Assembly (NCBI GenBank): GCA_023422775.1
Contig: JAFAGM010000031.1
Location: 62,001-126,000 of the forward strand
DNA from: Pseudomonadota bacterium
GTDB lineage: Bacteria; Pseudomonadota; Alphaproteobacteria; Rhizobiales; Xanthobacteraceae
Direction of reading: 5' to 3'
DNA: 64,000 nucleotides
The notes beneath the pieces were generated by a model, which had not been told where the DNA came from, made no database searches, and saw nothing but the letters and a program-made list of their open reading frames with translations. Of the stretch, positions 43,538 through 53,700 are shown one piece after another. The translations under genes and the position numbers were made by a program. How positions within the stretch are numbered: position 1 is the first letter of the stretch; the number at the start of each line of letters is the position of its first letter.

Positions 43538-44920
43538 TCAGGCGATCAGCCGGGCGGCAAATTCGGGCAGCAGGCCCGCGCTGCCCGCAAGCCGGAAGTT
43601 GGCGTCGGCGAGGCCGGCTCGCACCAGCCAGTCATCGAACTCGGGCGCCCGCCTCAATCCGAAGAGGTCGCGGACGTAGAGCGCGTCGTGGAACGAGGTC
43701 GACTGATAGTTCAGCATCACGTCGTCGGCGCCCGGCACGCCCATGATGAACGTCACGCCGGCGGCAGCCAGCAGCGTCAGCAGATTGTCCATGTCATCCT
43801 GGTCGGCCTCGGCGTGATTCGTGTAACAGACGTCGACGCCGAGCGGCAGGCCGAGCAGTTTTCCGCAAAAATGATCCTCGAGGCCGGCGCGGATGATTTC
43901 CTTGCCGTCGTACAGATATTCCGGACCGATGAATCCGACGACGCTGTTGACGAGCAGCGGGTCGAAGGCGCGCGCAACCGCATAGGCCCGCGCTTCGCAG
44001 GTCTGCTGATCGACGTTGTGATGGGCATTGGCAGAGAGCGCCGACCCCTGCCCGGTCTCGAAATACATCACGTTTTCGCCGACCGTGCCGCGGCGCAGCG
44101 ACAGCCCCGCTGCCTGCGCCTCGCGCAACAGCGCCAGGTCGACGCCGAAGCTGCGGTTGGCGGACTCCGTGCCCGCGACCGACTGGAATACCAGGTCGAC
44201 CGGCGCGCCCTGCCCGATCAATCCGAGCGTGGTGGTCACGTGCGTGAGCACACAGCCCTGCGTCGGAATCTGCAGCCGCGCGATGATGCCGTCGAGCAGC
44301 CGCAGCAGGTCGCCGATAACAGCCGGGTCATCGCTGGCCGGATTGATGCCGATGCAGGCATCGCCCGATCCGAGCAGGATGCCGTCGAGGATCGACGCGG
44401 TGATGCCCCTGGCGTCGTCGAACGGATGGTTGGGCTGCAGCCGCACGCTCATCCGGCCCTTCAGGCCGATGGTGTTGCGAAAGGCCGAGGTCACCGCGCA
44501 TTTCCTGGCGACCAGGATCAGGTCCTGATTGCGCATCAGCTTGGAGACACCTGCGGCCATTTCCGGCGTGATCCCGCGCGCGATCTTCGCCAGCGTTTCC
44601 CCGGTCGCGGCATCGGACAACAGCCAGTCACGAAAACCACCGACGGTCAGCGACGAGACTGCCGCAAAGCTCGGCGCATCATGGCTGTCAATGATCAGCC
44701 GCGTGACTTCGTCATCCTCATAAGGGACGACGGCCTCATTGAGGAACTGCTTGAGCGGGACGTCGGCAAGCACCATCCGCGCCGCGATCATCTCCTCGGC
44801 GCTGCCGGCCGCAATGCCGGCGAGACGATCGCCCGATCGCGGCGGGGTCGCCTTGGCCAGCAGGTCGCGCAAACCGTCGAAGGTGTAAGAGGTGGCATTG
44901 ATGGTTCGGCGATAGACCAT
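43538..44920 (-). CDS. eutB: Ethanolamine ammonia-lyase large subunit EutB
   Basis: Catalytic subunit of ethanolamine ammonia-lyase, 460 residues, cytosolic. Conserved segments include LADVPLKQFLNEAVVPYEDD, GITPEMAAGVSKLMRNQDLI, TIGLKGRMSVRLQPNHPFDD, GSGDACIGINPASDDPAVI, YFETGQGSALSANAHHNVDQ and GVDVCYTNHAEADQDDMDNL. It is first of eutB-hpnP-eutC on the minus strand, 157 bases before hpnP. No cobalamin riboswitch signature was found in the 44921-45246 spacer. Confidence 0.94.
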   Translation of the reverse strand: MVYRRTINATSYTFDGLRDLLAKATPPRSGDRLAGIAAGSAEEMIAARMVLADVPLKQFLNEAVVPYEDDEVTRLIIDSHDAPSFAAVSSLTVGGFRDWLLSDAATGETLAKIARGITPEMAAGVSKLMRNQDLILVARKCAVTSAFRNTIGLKGRMSVRLQPNHPFDDARGITASILDGILLGSGDACIGINPASDDPAVIGDLLRLLDGIIARLQIPTQGCVLTHVTTTLGLIGQGAPVDLVFQSVAGTESANRSFGVDLALLREAQAAGLSLRRGTVGENVMYFETGQGSALSANAHHNVDQQTCEARAYAVARAFDPLLVNSVVGFIGPEYLYDGKEIIRAGLEDHFCGKLLGLPLGVDVCYTNHAEADQDDMDNLLTLLAAAGVTFIMGVPGADDVMLNYQSTSFHDALYVRDLFGLRRAPEFDDWLVRAGLADANFRLAGSAGLLPEFAARLIA

Positions 44921-45246
44921 ATCGGCTCCGGCCAGCGCTACGTATCGACGGGCAGCCGCACTACACTATCATCTCGTTCCGACGACACGAGTTCAACGCG
45001 CACAAATTGCATCAGCAGAGTCTGTGCCGCTCCGGTACCCCCGGTGCGCGTTCTGGTCGCACGGACTTATACCCTCCTCCAAAGTAGCTAGACCCGTCAT
45101 ATCTCCACATGCATTTGGTTTTTAAACACTATTTTCAATGGTTGCAGATCCACAAATCTCGCGCATTAAGACAATTTCCATAAAAATTTTGCAGACTTTT
45201 CCCACGGCTGACGGTGCTCGACCGGCCCCCTCGTTGGAGTGCCCAC

Positions 45247-46995
45247 ATGGCTGAAATTGCAAGATCCCATTTTTCATTTCGTGGAAGTGCCATGTCCCGC
45301 TTTTCGCTCGCAGCCAAACTGTACTCCATCTTCGCGCTGTTCGCGGTGCTGGTCGCGGTGATCACCGCCCTGTCCGACTACAACACCCGCCAGAATGCCG
45401 CGCTCACGGAAGCCGTGGCGACTGCGAGCCGCGCTGCCCTCAACGTCGAACGGGTGAACTCGCTGGTCTACGCGGTCGTGATGGAATCGCGCGGCGTCTA
45501 CATGTCGACGGATCCGGCCGTGGTGAAGAAATACGGCGACGGATTGCTCAAGTTCAATGAGCGCATACTCGATGTCGTCAAGAACTGGCAGGCGCTGGTC
45601 CAGGCCGACGACGCCCAGCAGTTCGCGACCTTCAAGAAGCGCATCGAACAATTCGTCGACTTCCGCAAGGAACTGGTCCGCCGCGGGGTCGAGATCAATG
45701 CTGCCGCCGGGCGCGAGTGGGGCGACAACGACGCCAACCGCCAAGTGCGCACGGCGTTGAACAAGGACCTCGAGGCGCTGTCCAGGGTCTATGCCGAGCG
45801 CAGCAGGAAACTCGCGCAGCAGACCGACACCAACCACAGGATGGCCTTCGTACTGACCTGCCTTGGCTTCTTCGCGCTGCTGGTGGTGGTGATGGGCGTG
45901 CTGATCATCGCTCGTTCGATCGCCCGCCCGCTCTCGGTGATAACGGCGACCATCAAGCAGGTCGCCGACGGCGCCGAAGGGGTGGAAGTTCCGCATACCG
46001 GCCGCGCCGACGAGATCGGCGCGCTGGCCCGCGCGATCAAGATCTTCCAGGAAGCGATGGATCGCAACCGCAATCTCAATTCGCAGGTGCTGGAGGATTC
46101 GAGAGAGCGCGACGAGCGTGCCCGCCATATCGAGGCCTCGGTCGACGCCTTCCGGCAGGCGATCGGCGGCGTGGTTCGCGCCGTCACCGACAATGCGACA
46201 TCGATGCGCGATACCGCCCAGACCATCGCCAGCGTTTCGTCCGAGGCGAGCGGCCGCGCCGTGGCGGCGTCCAGCGCAACCGAACAGGCTTCCAGCAACG
46301 TTTCCGCCGTGGCCAGCGCCGCCGAAGAGCTCTCCGCCTCGGTCGAGGAAATCGGCCGCCAGGTGCGCCAGTCGGCCGGCGCCGTGGATCAGGCTGGCCA
46401 GCGTACCGAAAAATCGGTCGCCGAGATCGAGGGTCTCGCGGCCGCGACCCAGCGTATCGACGGCGTGCTCACGTTGATCCAGACCATCGCCGAGCAGACC
46501 AACCTTCTCGCGCTGAACGCGACCATCGAGGCTGCGCGCGCCGGCGACGCGGGCCGCGGCTTCGCTGTCGTGGCGCATGAAGTCAAGGCGCTGGCGGAAC
46601 AGACCGCCAAGGCCACGGCCGAGATCGGGCAGAATGTCGGCTTGATCCAGACGTCGACCAAAACCTCCGTCGAAGCGGTTCGCGAGATCGGCAACGCGGT
46701 GCGCGATATCAACGAGGTGACGTCCATCATAGCCAGCGCGATCGACCAGCAGGATTCGGCGACCCGCGAGATTTCGTCGAACGCGCAACTGGCGGCGCAG
46801 GGCAACGGAACCCTCGTGGTCAATATCGGCTCGCTCAGCGAGGCGATCGGCACGACAAATACGGCGGCAGCTTCCGTCCTCACCGCATCCAGCGAACTGA
46901 CGGCCACCGCCGAGACGCTGTCGCGCGAAGTCGAGGCGTTCTTCCGCAATCTGCGCGCTGATACGTTCGATGAGATGCGCAGGACCGGTACCTGA
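45247..46995 (+). CDS. Methyl-accepting chemotaxis protein
   Basis: Transmembrane chemoreceptor of about 582 residues. It has helix 1 (about 22-43), a periplasmic four-helix-bundle-like sensor (about 44-200), helix 2 (MAFVLTCLGFFALLVVVMGV), a HAMP domain and a cytoplasmic signalling hairpin. The hairpin tip is IAEQTNLLALNATIEAARAG followed by DAGRGFAVVAHEVKALAEQT. The ligand is unknown; no C-terminal CheR-binding pentapeptide is present. The ATG at 45247 follows ggag at a good distance; a second in-frame ATG at 45292 with ggaag is equally plausible. Confidence 0.92.
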   Translation: MAEIARSHFSFRGSAMSRFSLAAKLYSIFALFAVLVAVITALSDYNTRQNAALTEAVATASRAALNVERVNSLVYAVVMESRGVYMSTDPAVVKKYGDGLLKFNERILDVVKNWQALVQADDAQQFATFKKRIEQFVDFRKELVRRGVEINAAAGREWGDNDANRQVRTALNKDLEALSRVYAERSRKLAQQTDTNHRMAFVLTCLGFFALLVVVMGVLIIARSIARPLSVITATIKQVADGAEGVEVPHTGRADEIGALARAIKIFQEAMDRNRNLNSQVLEDSRERDERARHIEASVDAFRQAIGGVVRAVTDNATSMRDTAQTIASVSSEASGRAVAASSATEQASSNVSAVASAAEELSASVEEIGRQVRQSAGAVDQAGQRTEKSVAEIEGLAAATQRIDGVLTLIQTIAEQTNLLALNATIEAARAGDAGRGFAVVAHEVKALAEQTAKATAEIGQNVGLIQTSTKTSVEAVREIGNAVRDINEVTSIIASAIDQQDSATREISSNAQLAAQGNGTLVVNIGSLSEAIGTTNTAAASVLTASSELTATAETLSREVEAFFRNLRADTFDEMRRTGT

Positions 46996-47011
46996 GGTTC
47001 TCCGCATCATC

Positions 47012-47126
47012 CGTGTCCCGGACGCGGTGCAGCGGAAACGCTGCGCCGCAGAGCCGGGACCCATCTCACCGCGTGGCCCCCGGCTCTGCAGCGCACCGCT
47101 CCGCGCTGCGCTGCGTCCGGGGCACG
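47012..47126. repeat. Palindromic repeat, 'cgtgtcccggacgcggtgcagc' family, copy 1
   Basis: Left end cgtgtcccggacgcggtgca, right end gcgctgcgtccggggcacg, with inner gccgggaccca and a ggctctgca element. It lies 17 bases after the chemoreceptor gene; a second copy is at 55797-55923. Confidence 0.82.
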
Positions 47127-47159
47127 TGAATTGCGCCTGATACACACCAATCCATCCCC

Positions 47160-47236
47160 GTCATTGCGAGCGCAGCGAAGCAATCCACGTCTCGGCAAGG
47201 GGATAGATGGATTGCTTCGCTGCGCTCGCAATGACG
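47160..47236. repeat. Palindromic repeat, 'cattgcgagcgcagcgaagc' family
   Basis: Left arm gtcattgcgagcgcagcgaa, right arm cttcgctgcgctcgcaatga, near-perfect inverted repeats around a short centre with ggggata. It lies between the chemoreceptor gene and the transglutaminase gene that converges on it. Confidence 0.92.
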
Positions 47237-47271
47237 GGAAGAAGCCGTGACGTCCAACCGCTGGAATTGCC

Positions 47272-48150
47272 TCACTCCACCAGCAGCACGTCCACGGCGA
47301 CGTTGAGCTTCTGCTTGCGCGATCCGACGATGATGCCGTCGACCGGCGAGACATCGGAAAAGTCGCGCCCGACGGCCAGAATGATGTGGTCGTTCTCGAC
47401 CAGGAGGTCGTTGGTCGGATCGAATCCGATCCAGCCAATGTCTTCGCCGCACCACACCGACACCCAGGCATGAGTGGCGTCGGCGCCCTGCAGGCGCGGC
47501 TGGCCTGGCGGCGGAATGGTGCGCAGATAGCCGCTGACATAGGCCGCCGGCAGGCCGAGACCCCGCAGGCCCGCGATCATCACGTGGGCAAAATCCTGGC
47601 AGACGCCGTGGCGCTTCTCGAACACCTCGCCGAGCGGCGTCGAGATCACCGTCGCCTTCGGGTCGTATTTGAAGTCGCGCCGGATCCGGTGCATCAGGTC
47701 CACCGCGCCCGTGACAATGCCGCCGCCCTTCGGAAAGCTCGACGCCGCATAGGCGGTGACCGGCGCAAGGACCGGCACCAGCGAACTCGCAAAGACGTAG
47801 CCGACCGGCGAGGCCGGGCCGAGGCTTGTGGCCTCCAGGGCGATATCGCGGACGGTTTCCCAGGATGGGCTTGGCGCATCGCGTGCCGGCGCACGGCGCG
47901 ACACCGAAACCCGCGACCTGGAATCGATCCGCAGGGTGCGATGCGCGGCTTCGACCACGACACTCTCGGTGTGCGTTCCGAAAAAATCCCTGCGCACCGT
48001 GCGCACCGCCGGACGCGGGCGGATCTCGACGGTATGCGAGATCAGTTGCTGCCCGTGGCCGCTGAGCGGTTCCAGCCGCAGCGAACAGCGCGCAAAACTC
48101 ACCGGGCTCTCGTAGCTGTAGCTGGTGACGTGACGGATGTCGTAGATCAC
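47272..48150 (-). CDS. Transglutaminase-like protein (small)
   Basis: Transglutaminase-fold protein of 292 residues with an N-terminal beta domain (IYDIRHVTSYSYESPVSFAR) and a catalytic core. The triad is visible as Cys184 (RHGVCQDFAHVMIAGLRGLG), His227 (ATHAWVSVWCGED) and Asp244 (WIGFDPTNDLLV). It may act as a peptidase or amide-forming enzyme. The GTG start overlaps the stop of the ATP-grasp/alpha-E gene by four bases (GTGA), so the two are co-translated. Part of a three-gene cluster whose substrate is unknown. Confidence 0.88.
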   Translation of the reverse strand: MIYDIRHVTSYSYESPVSFARCSLRLEPLSGHGQQLISHTVEIRPRPAVRTVRRDFFGTHTESVVVEAAHRTLRIDSRSRVSVSRRAPARDAPSPSWETVRDIALEATSLGPASPVGYVFASSLVPVLAPVTAYAASSFPKGGGIVTGAVDLMHRIRRDFKYDPKATVISTPLGEVFEKRHGVCQDFAHVMIAGLRGLGLPAAYVSGYLRTIPPPGQPRLQGADATHAWVSVWCGEDIGWIGFDPTNDLLVENDHIILAVGRDFSDVSPVDGIIVGSRKQKLNVAVDVLLVE

Positions 48151-50675
48151 GCGAGGCCCGTCAGCTTCTCCGGCCGGCTCGCATTGGGTCCGTGCGGGAA
48201 GTAATGCAGGCCGATGGCGTCGGCGAGGTTGAGCAGATCCTGCTCCAGCGCGAACAGGGTTTTGACGTCGAGCGCGGCCGCTTCCGACGTCGCCAGCATG
48301 GCCTGCAGCCCCACTGCAAGCCGCTGCGGCCGCTCGATCAGGCCGTGCTCCTTCAGGCTCGGCAGTGCCGCGATGTGATCGTTGAGCGCGACGACCTGAA
48401 ACGCGACCGAGCGCGGATTATACGGGTCGAGCACCGCGAGATCGCGCACCGGCGCCAGGGCCGGGCCGACCAGATAGCGCGAACGATAGGTGATCTGGCA
48501 GTCCACCAGCGTCAGCAGCACGTCGAGGTCCTCGTCGCCGGCTTCGTCATAGGCGAATTGCCGGGTGAAGCGCGCGGTATTGATGGCGCGCTCGGCGCGG
48601 CGACCCATGTCGAGGAAACGCCAGCCGGCGGCGCGGTTCATGTTCTCCTGCGCCAGACCCGCAAGGCTCGCCAGTTCCTGCAACGTCAGTTCGGCGGCGC
48701 TGACGACGCTGTCGTCGTCGTCGACCTGCAGGGCAAGGCGTTCCACCATCTCGGTGATGATCTGCCAGGCGTCGGGCGAAAGCCGCTCACGCAACGAGCT
48801 TGCGGTGCGCTGCGCCGATCTGACCAATGACAGCGCCGATCCGAACTTGTCCGGGCTCTGCAGCGCCTCGGCAACGACCCTCGCATGGTTCGTCCGCGTT
48901 GCTGCCGAGGCAGCGCCCCATGTCACCAGAATGCGCTGGATGCGCTCGACCGACGGCAGCGCGGTCGACGGTCCCTTGACGGGATCGCGCATCGGCATGC
49001 CGAGCGCGCGGATCAGCCGCAACGTCGCCTCGGCGCGCTCGAGATAGCGGCCAAGCCAGAACAGATTGTCCGCGGCGCGGCTGGGGACCACGCCGGCGAT
49101 GCGCCTGATGCGCACGGCGTCGGCCCCCGGCAGCAGCGTCGAGGCCGCGACCGCCTTGTCGGAGACGACCCAGACATCCGCCGACCGGGCGCCATCTCCC
49201 ATCGAAACGGCGCGGGCATCGGGTTCCTCGGCAATCCTGCAGAAGCCGCCGGGCAGGATGGTCCAGCCCTGCGGCGTTGCCGCGGCAAACACCCGCAACA
49301 CGAACGGCCGCGGCGCGATGCGTCCCTGCTCCCATACCGGCGTCGTCGACAGCCGCACCAGTTCCTGGCCGACATAATCGATGCCACGGTTGGCGATCGC
49401 ATCGCGCAGCCGGTCGCGCTCGGCCGGCGGCAACTCGGCGGCCAGCACCGGACCGTTGGCGGAAATGCCCGGCACGGCGCGGCCATAGGCACCCTCGATC
49501 GCGAAATCCTCCAGGCGCGACAGCACTTCCTCGCGCGCGGATTTCTGCCCGCACCACCAGGTCGCGATGTGCGGCATCATCAAATTCTCGCTGAGCAGGC
49601 GCCGGCACAGATTCGGCAGGAAACCCAGCAGCGCCTTCGCCTCCATGACGCCGGAGCCCGGCATGTTGGCGACGACCACGCCGTCCTTGCGAAGCACGTC
49701 GATGAGTCCGGGTACACCGAGATGCGAGGACGCATCGAGTTCGAGCGGATCGAGATAATTGGAATCGACCCGGCGCAGCAGCACGTCGAGCCGCTTCAGG
49801 CCTGCGACGGTGCGGATGTGGACGCGATCGCCGCTGACGGCCAGATCGTCGCCCTCGACCAGCAGAAAGCCGAGATAGCGCGCGAGCGTCGCGTGCTCGA
49901 AGAAGGTTTCGCTGAAAGTGCCGGGGGTCAGCAGCCCGATCCGCGGCTCGTCGCGATCGGCGCTGGCGCGCAGGTTGTCGCGGAACGCCTCGAAGAACGG
50001 CGCCACGCGCTCGACATTCATCGACTTGTAGAGATTGGAAAAGGCGCGCGACAGCACCAGGCGGTTTTCCAATGCGTAGCCGGCGCCGGACGGCGCCTGG
50101 GTACGGTCGTTGAGCACCCACCAGCGCCCGTCGGGGCCGCGACCGACATCGGCCGCATAAAGATGCAGATAACGCCCGCCCGGCGGTTTGACGCCACAAA
50201 GCGGCCGCAGATATTCGTTGCTGCCGGCGATGGCCGCGGCAGGCACTGCGCCGTCCACGATCAGCCGGCCCTCTCCGTAGAGATCGCGCAGCACCATTTC
50301 GAACAACTGGGCGCGCTGCGCGATGCCGATGCTCAATTGCTGCCAGTCGGCCTCGTCGATGATCAGCGGCAGGTGGCTGAGCGGCCACAGCCGGTCGGCA
50401 GTATCGCCGGGCGCGCGGTAGGTGACGCCGGCTTCCCGCAGATGCCGGTCGGCGGAGGCGAATCGCCGCTCGATATCGGCGGGCGAAAGCGCCGCAAAGG
50501 CATCGAAAAACCGGCTCCAGGCCGCGCGGGGCGCGCCGTCCGGTCCGATATATTCGTCGGGAATCCCGGGCAGCCGCGCGTAGTCCCGCGTCCATTGCGC
50601 CATCCGCCGCTGGCCGGGACGCGCCCTGCTCTCCTGATTGTGGCCTTGATTGTAACCTTGGCCCGTCATCCCCAC
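48147..50675 (-). CDS. Circularly permuted ATP-grasp fused to an alpha-E domain
   Basis: Fusion of two families often found as neighbours: a circularly permuted type 2 ATP-grasp ligase (about residues 25-500) and an all-helical alpha-E domain (about 520-840), 842 residues in all. ATP-grasp segments are DLYGEGRLIVDGAVPAAAIA, YAADVGRGPDGRWWVLNDRT, GAGYALENRLVLSRAFSN and GIDYVGQELVRLSTTPVW. The alpha-E part begins SRAADNLFWLGRYLERAEAT. Such proteins are proposed to make or modify a peptide, with transglutaminase partners, but no product is known. It sits between two transglutaminase genes. Confidence 0.88.
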   Translation of the reverse strand: MGMTGQGYNQGHNQESRARPGQRRMAQWTRDYARLPGIPDEYIGPDGAPRAAWSRFFDAFAALSPADIERRFASADRHLREAGVTYRAPGDTADRLWPLSHLPLIIDEADWQQLSIGIAQRAQLFEMVLRDLYGEGRLIVDGAVPAAAIAGSNEYLRPLCGVKPPGGRYLHLYAADVGRGPDGRWWVLNDRTQAPSGAGYALENRLVLSRAFSNLYKSMNVERVAPFFEAFRDNLRASADRDEPRIGLLTPGTFSETFFEHATLARYLGFLLVEGDDLAVSGDRVHIRTVAGLKRLDVLLRRVDSNYLDPLELDASSHLGVPGLIDVLRKDGVVVANMPGSGVMEAKALLGFLPNLCRRLLSENLMMPHIATWWCGQKSAREEVLSRLEDFAIEGAYGRAVPGISANGPVLAAELPPAERDRLRDAIANRGIDYVGQELVRLSTTPVWEQGRIAPRPFVLRVFAAATPQGWTILPGGFCRIAEEPDARAVSMGDGARSADVWVVSDKAVAASTLLPGADAVRIRRIAGVVPSRAADNLFWLGRYLERAEATLRLIRALGMPMRDPVKGPSTALPSVERIQRILVTWGAASAATRTNHARVVAEALQSPDKFGSALSLVRSAQRTASSLRERLSPDAWQIITEMVERLALQVDDDDSVVSAAELTLQELASLAGLAQENMNRAAGWRFLDMGRRAERAINTARFTRQFAYDEAGDEDLDVLLTLVDCQITYRSRYLVGPALAPVRDLAVLDPYNPRSVAFQVVALNDHIAALPSLKEHGLIERPQRLAVGLQAMLATSEAAALDVKTLFALEQDLLNLADAIGLHYFPHGPNASRPEKLTGLA

Positions 50676-50755
50676 TCCCCTCGAGGCAGGCTTCTGAATA
50701 GATCAGAATCGCCGTCCCGGCCTCCTGTTTTTTGACGCGTTTCCGCGGGAAAACG

Positions 50756-53700
50756 CTATGGCAGGAGCGGTGTCCTCAAGTCGAGCGTCAAGGGGAATTC
50801 AATTGTGCGTTCCTCGGGCGGCGGGTCGATCCGGCCGGGGGTGTGGCCGTGGTCCTGAAACCGGGCCAGCCGCCTTGCTTCCGCTTCATAGGAATTGACC
50901 GGCTTGGTGTCGTAGCTGCGGCCGCCGGGATGGGCGACGTGGTAGACACAGCCGCCAAGCGAGCGGCCGTTCCAGGTGTCTATCAGGTCGAATGTAAGCG
51001 GGGCGTGGACCGGGATGGTCGGATGCAGTCCCGACGCCGGCTGCCACGCCTTGAAGCGGACCGCGGCGACCGCCTCGCCGGCGCGGCCGGTCGGCGTCAT
51101 CGGCATCCGCCTGCCGTTGCAGGTCACCACATGGCGGCCTTCGACGAAACCGGTCGCCTTCATCTGCAACCGCTCCACGGAAGAGTCGACATAGCGCACG
51201 GTGCCGCCGGCCGAGCCCTCTTCGCCGAGCACGTGCCAGGGCTCCAGCGCCTGGCGCAATTCCAGCGCGACGCCGCCGTGATGGACGCGGCCGAACACCG
51301 GAAAGCGAAACTCGAGCTGTGCTGAATACCATTCCGGCGAGAACTCGTAGCCGGATTGTCTGAGCTCTTCGAGCACGCCGAGAAAATCCTCCCAGAGGAA
51401 ATGCGGCAGCATGAAGCGATCGTGCAGCGTCGTGCCCCAGCGCACGAACTTGCCTTGCTGGGGTTCGCGCCACAGCTTTGCGATCAGCGCGCGGATCAGG
51501 AGTTGCTGCGCCAGCGACATCCGCGGATCAGGCGGCATTTCGAGCGCACGGAACTCGACCAGCCCGAGACGGCCGGTCGGGCCATCGGGCGAATAGAGCT
51601 TGTCGATGCAGATCTCGGCGCGATGGGTATTGCCTGTGATGTCGACCAGGACGTGCCGGAACAGGCGATCGACCAGCCACAACGGGGCCTCGATATCGGA
51701 CGGCGGCACGTGCGCGAGCGCGATTTCCAGTTCATAGAGCCCGTCATGGCGCGCTTCGTCGATGCGCGGCGCCTGGCTGGTCGGGCCGATGAACATGCCG
51801 GAGAACAGATAGGACAGCGACGGATGGCGCTGCCAGTACAGCACGAGGCTCTTCAGCAAATCGGGGCGGCGCAGGAATGGTGAATCCTGCGGCGTCGAGC
51901 CGCCGACCACGACATGGTTGCCGCCGCCGGTGCCGGTGTGGCGGCCGTCGACGAGGAAGCGGTTGGCGCCGAGCCGGACCTTTGCGGCGTCATCATAGAG
52001 GCCGAAGGTGATGTCGACCGCCTCCCGCCAGCTTTGCGCCGGCTGCACGTTGATCTCGATCACGCCGGGATCTGGCGTCACCTTGATGACTTCAATGCGC
52101 GGATCGAAAGGCGGCCCGTAGCCCTCGACGTGAACCTGTATCTGCAATTCCCCGGCGGCCGCTTCCACCGCCGAGATCAGTTCGAGATAGTCTTCGACCC
52201 GCTCCACCGGCGGCATGAAGACGCACAGCACGCCGTCGCGGATTTCAACCGATAGCGCCGTGCGTACCGGCTTGAGCCTTTTGGGCTCCTTCTTGGGTTT
52301 TGGCTCCGGCCTCGCTGCCTCAGCGTCCTTGTCCTCGACTGCAAGCTCCAGACGCGGCTCCATCGGGTCCTGCTCGACGACGTAGGGATATTCTTCCGGA
52401 GGAATATGCGGCAGCGACGACATCGGCAGCCGCAGCCCGAGCGGTGAATCGCCCGGTATCAGGAACAAATGCGCGCGCCGCAATTTCCAGCGCTCGCTGA
52501 GCCAACCTTCGGCGTCGGCGCCGGCGTGATGGATCGGCAGCACGAAGCCGTTGGGCTTGTTGAGCCCTTCGTCGAACACCCGCGCCATGCGCGAACGCTC
52601 CTCGGGATCGGCCAGTCTGGAATCGCCGGGATCGACATTGACCGGTAGCGCGGCTTCCTTCTGCAGCCAATGCATGGGATCCTCGTAGGCCGGCATCACG
52701 TAAGCTGCATCGAGGCCGAGGCGCGTCGTGATGCCTTCCATCATCCGCTGCGCGTCGGCGATCCCGGCCTTGCGCGGGTTCTCGATGCCCGCAATCAGGT
52801 CGGCATTCTTCCAGATCGGCACGCCGTCCTTGCGCCAGTAGAGCCCGAACGCCCATCGCGGCAGGCTCTCGCCCGGATACCATTTGCCCTGCCCGTAATG
52901 CAGCAGCCCGCCCGGCGCGAAGCGGGCGTGCAGCTTGCGGATCAGTTCATCGGCCAGCGCCTGCTTGGTCGGGCCGACGGCGGCGATGTTCCATTCCGGC
53001 GATTCCAGATCGTCGACGGAAACGAATGTCGGCTCGCCGCCCATGGTCAGCCGCACGTCGTCGCGTGTGAGATCGGCATCGACCTGTTCGCCAAGGCGGT
53101 CGAGACGCGCCCAGGATTGATCCGAGAACGGCCGCGTGATCCGCGGCGCCTCGCGGATGCGCCTGACTCTCATCTCGAAGCCGAAGTCGACATTGGCGAA
53201 GCCGGCGCTGCCCGAGATCGGCGCCGCCGAGCGATAGTGCGGCGTGGCGGCGACGGGGATGTGCCCCTCGCCCGTCAGCATGCCCGAAGTGACGTCGAAC
53301 CCGATCCAGCCCGCGCCCGGAAGATAGACTTCGGCCCAGGCGTGCAGGTCGGTGAAATCGCTTTCGACCTCGCGCGGACCTTCCACCGGATCGGTGTCGG
53401 GACGCAGTTGAATGAGATAGCCGGAGACGAAGCGCGCGGCGAGGCCGAGGTGACGGAAGATATGGATCAGCAGCCACGCCGAGTCGCGGCACGATCCCGA
53501 GCCCAGGGCCAGCGTCTCCTCCGGCGTCTGGATTCCCGGCTCCATGCGGATGACGTATTTGATCCTCTTCTGAAGCTGCGCGTTGAGGTCGACCAGAAAG
53601 TTGACCGTGCTGTCGGCCTCGCGCGGAATCTCCTTCAGGTACGCCGCGAACAGCGGCCCCTGCTCGGTGGTGGCGAGATAGGGCGCAAGCTCGGTCTTGA

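Noticed and set aside
44921..45246. Cobalamin riboswitch upstream of eutB
   Set aside because: Looked for the conserved B12 box (gccactg type) and a matching fold in both orientations; none found.
48885..50735. Open frame of 616 codons antisense to the ATP-grasp/alpha-E gene
   Set aside because: Shadow of the real gene, no domain and no ribosome site.
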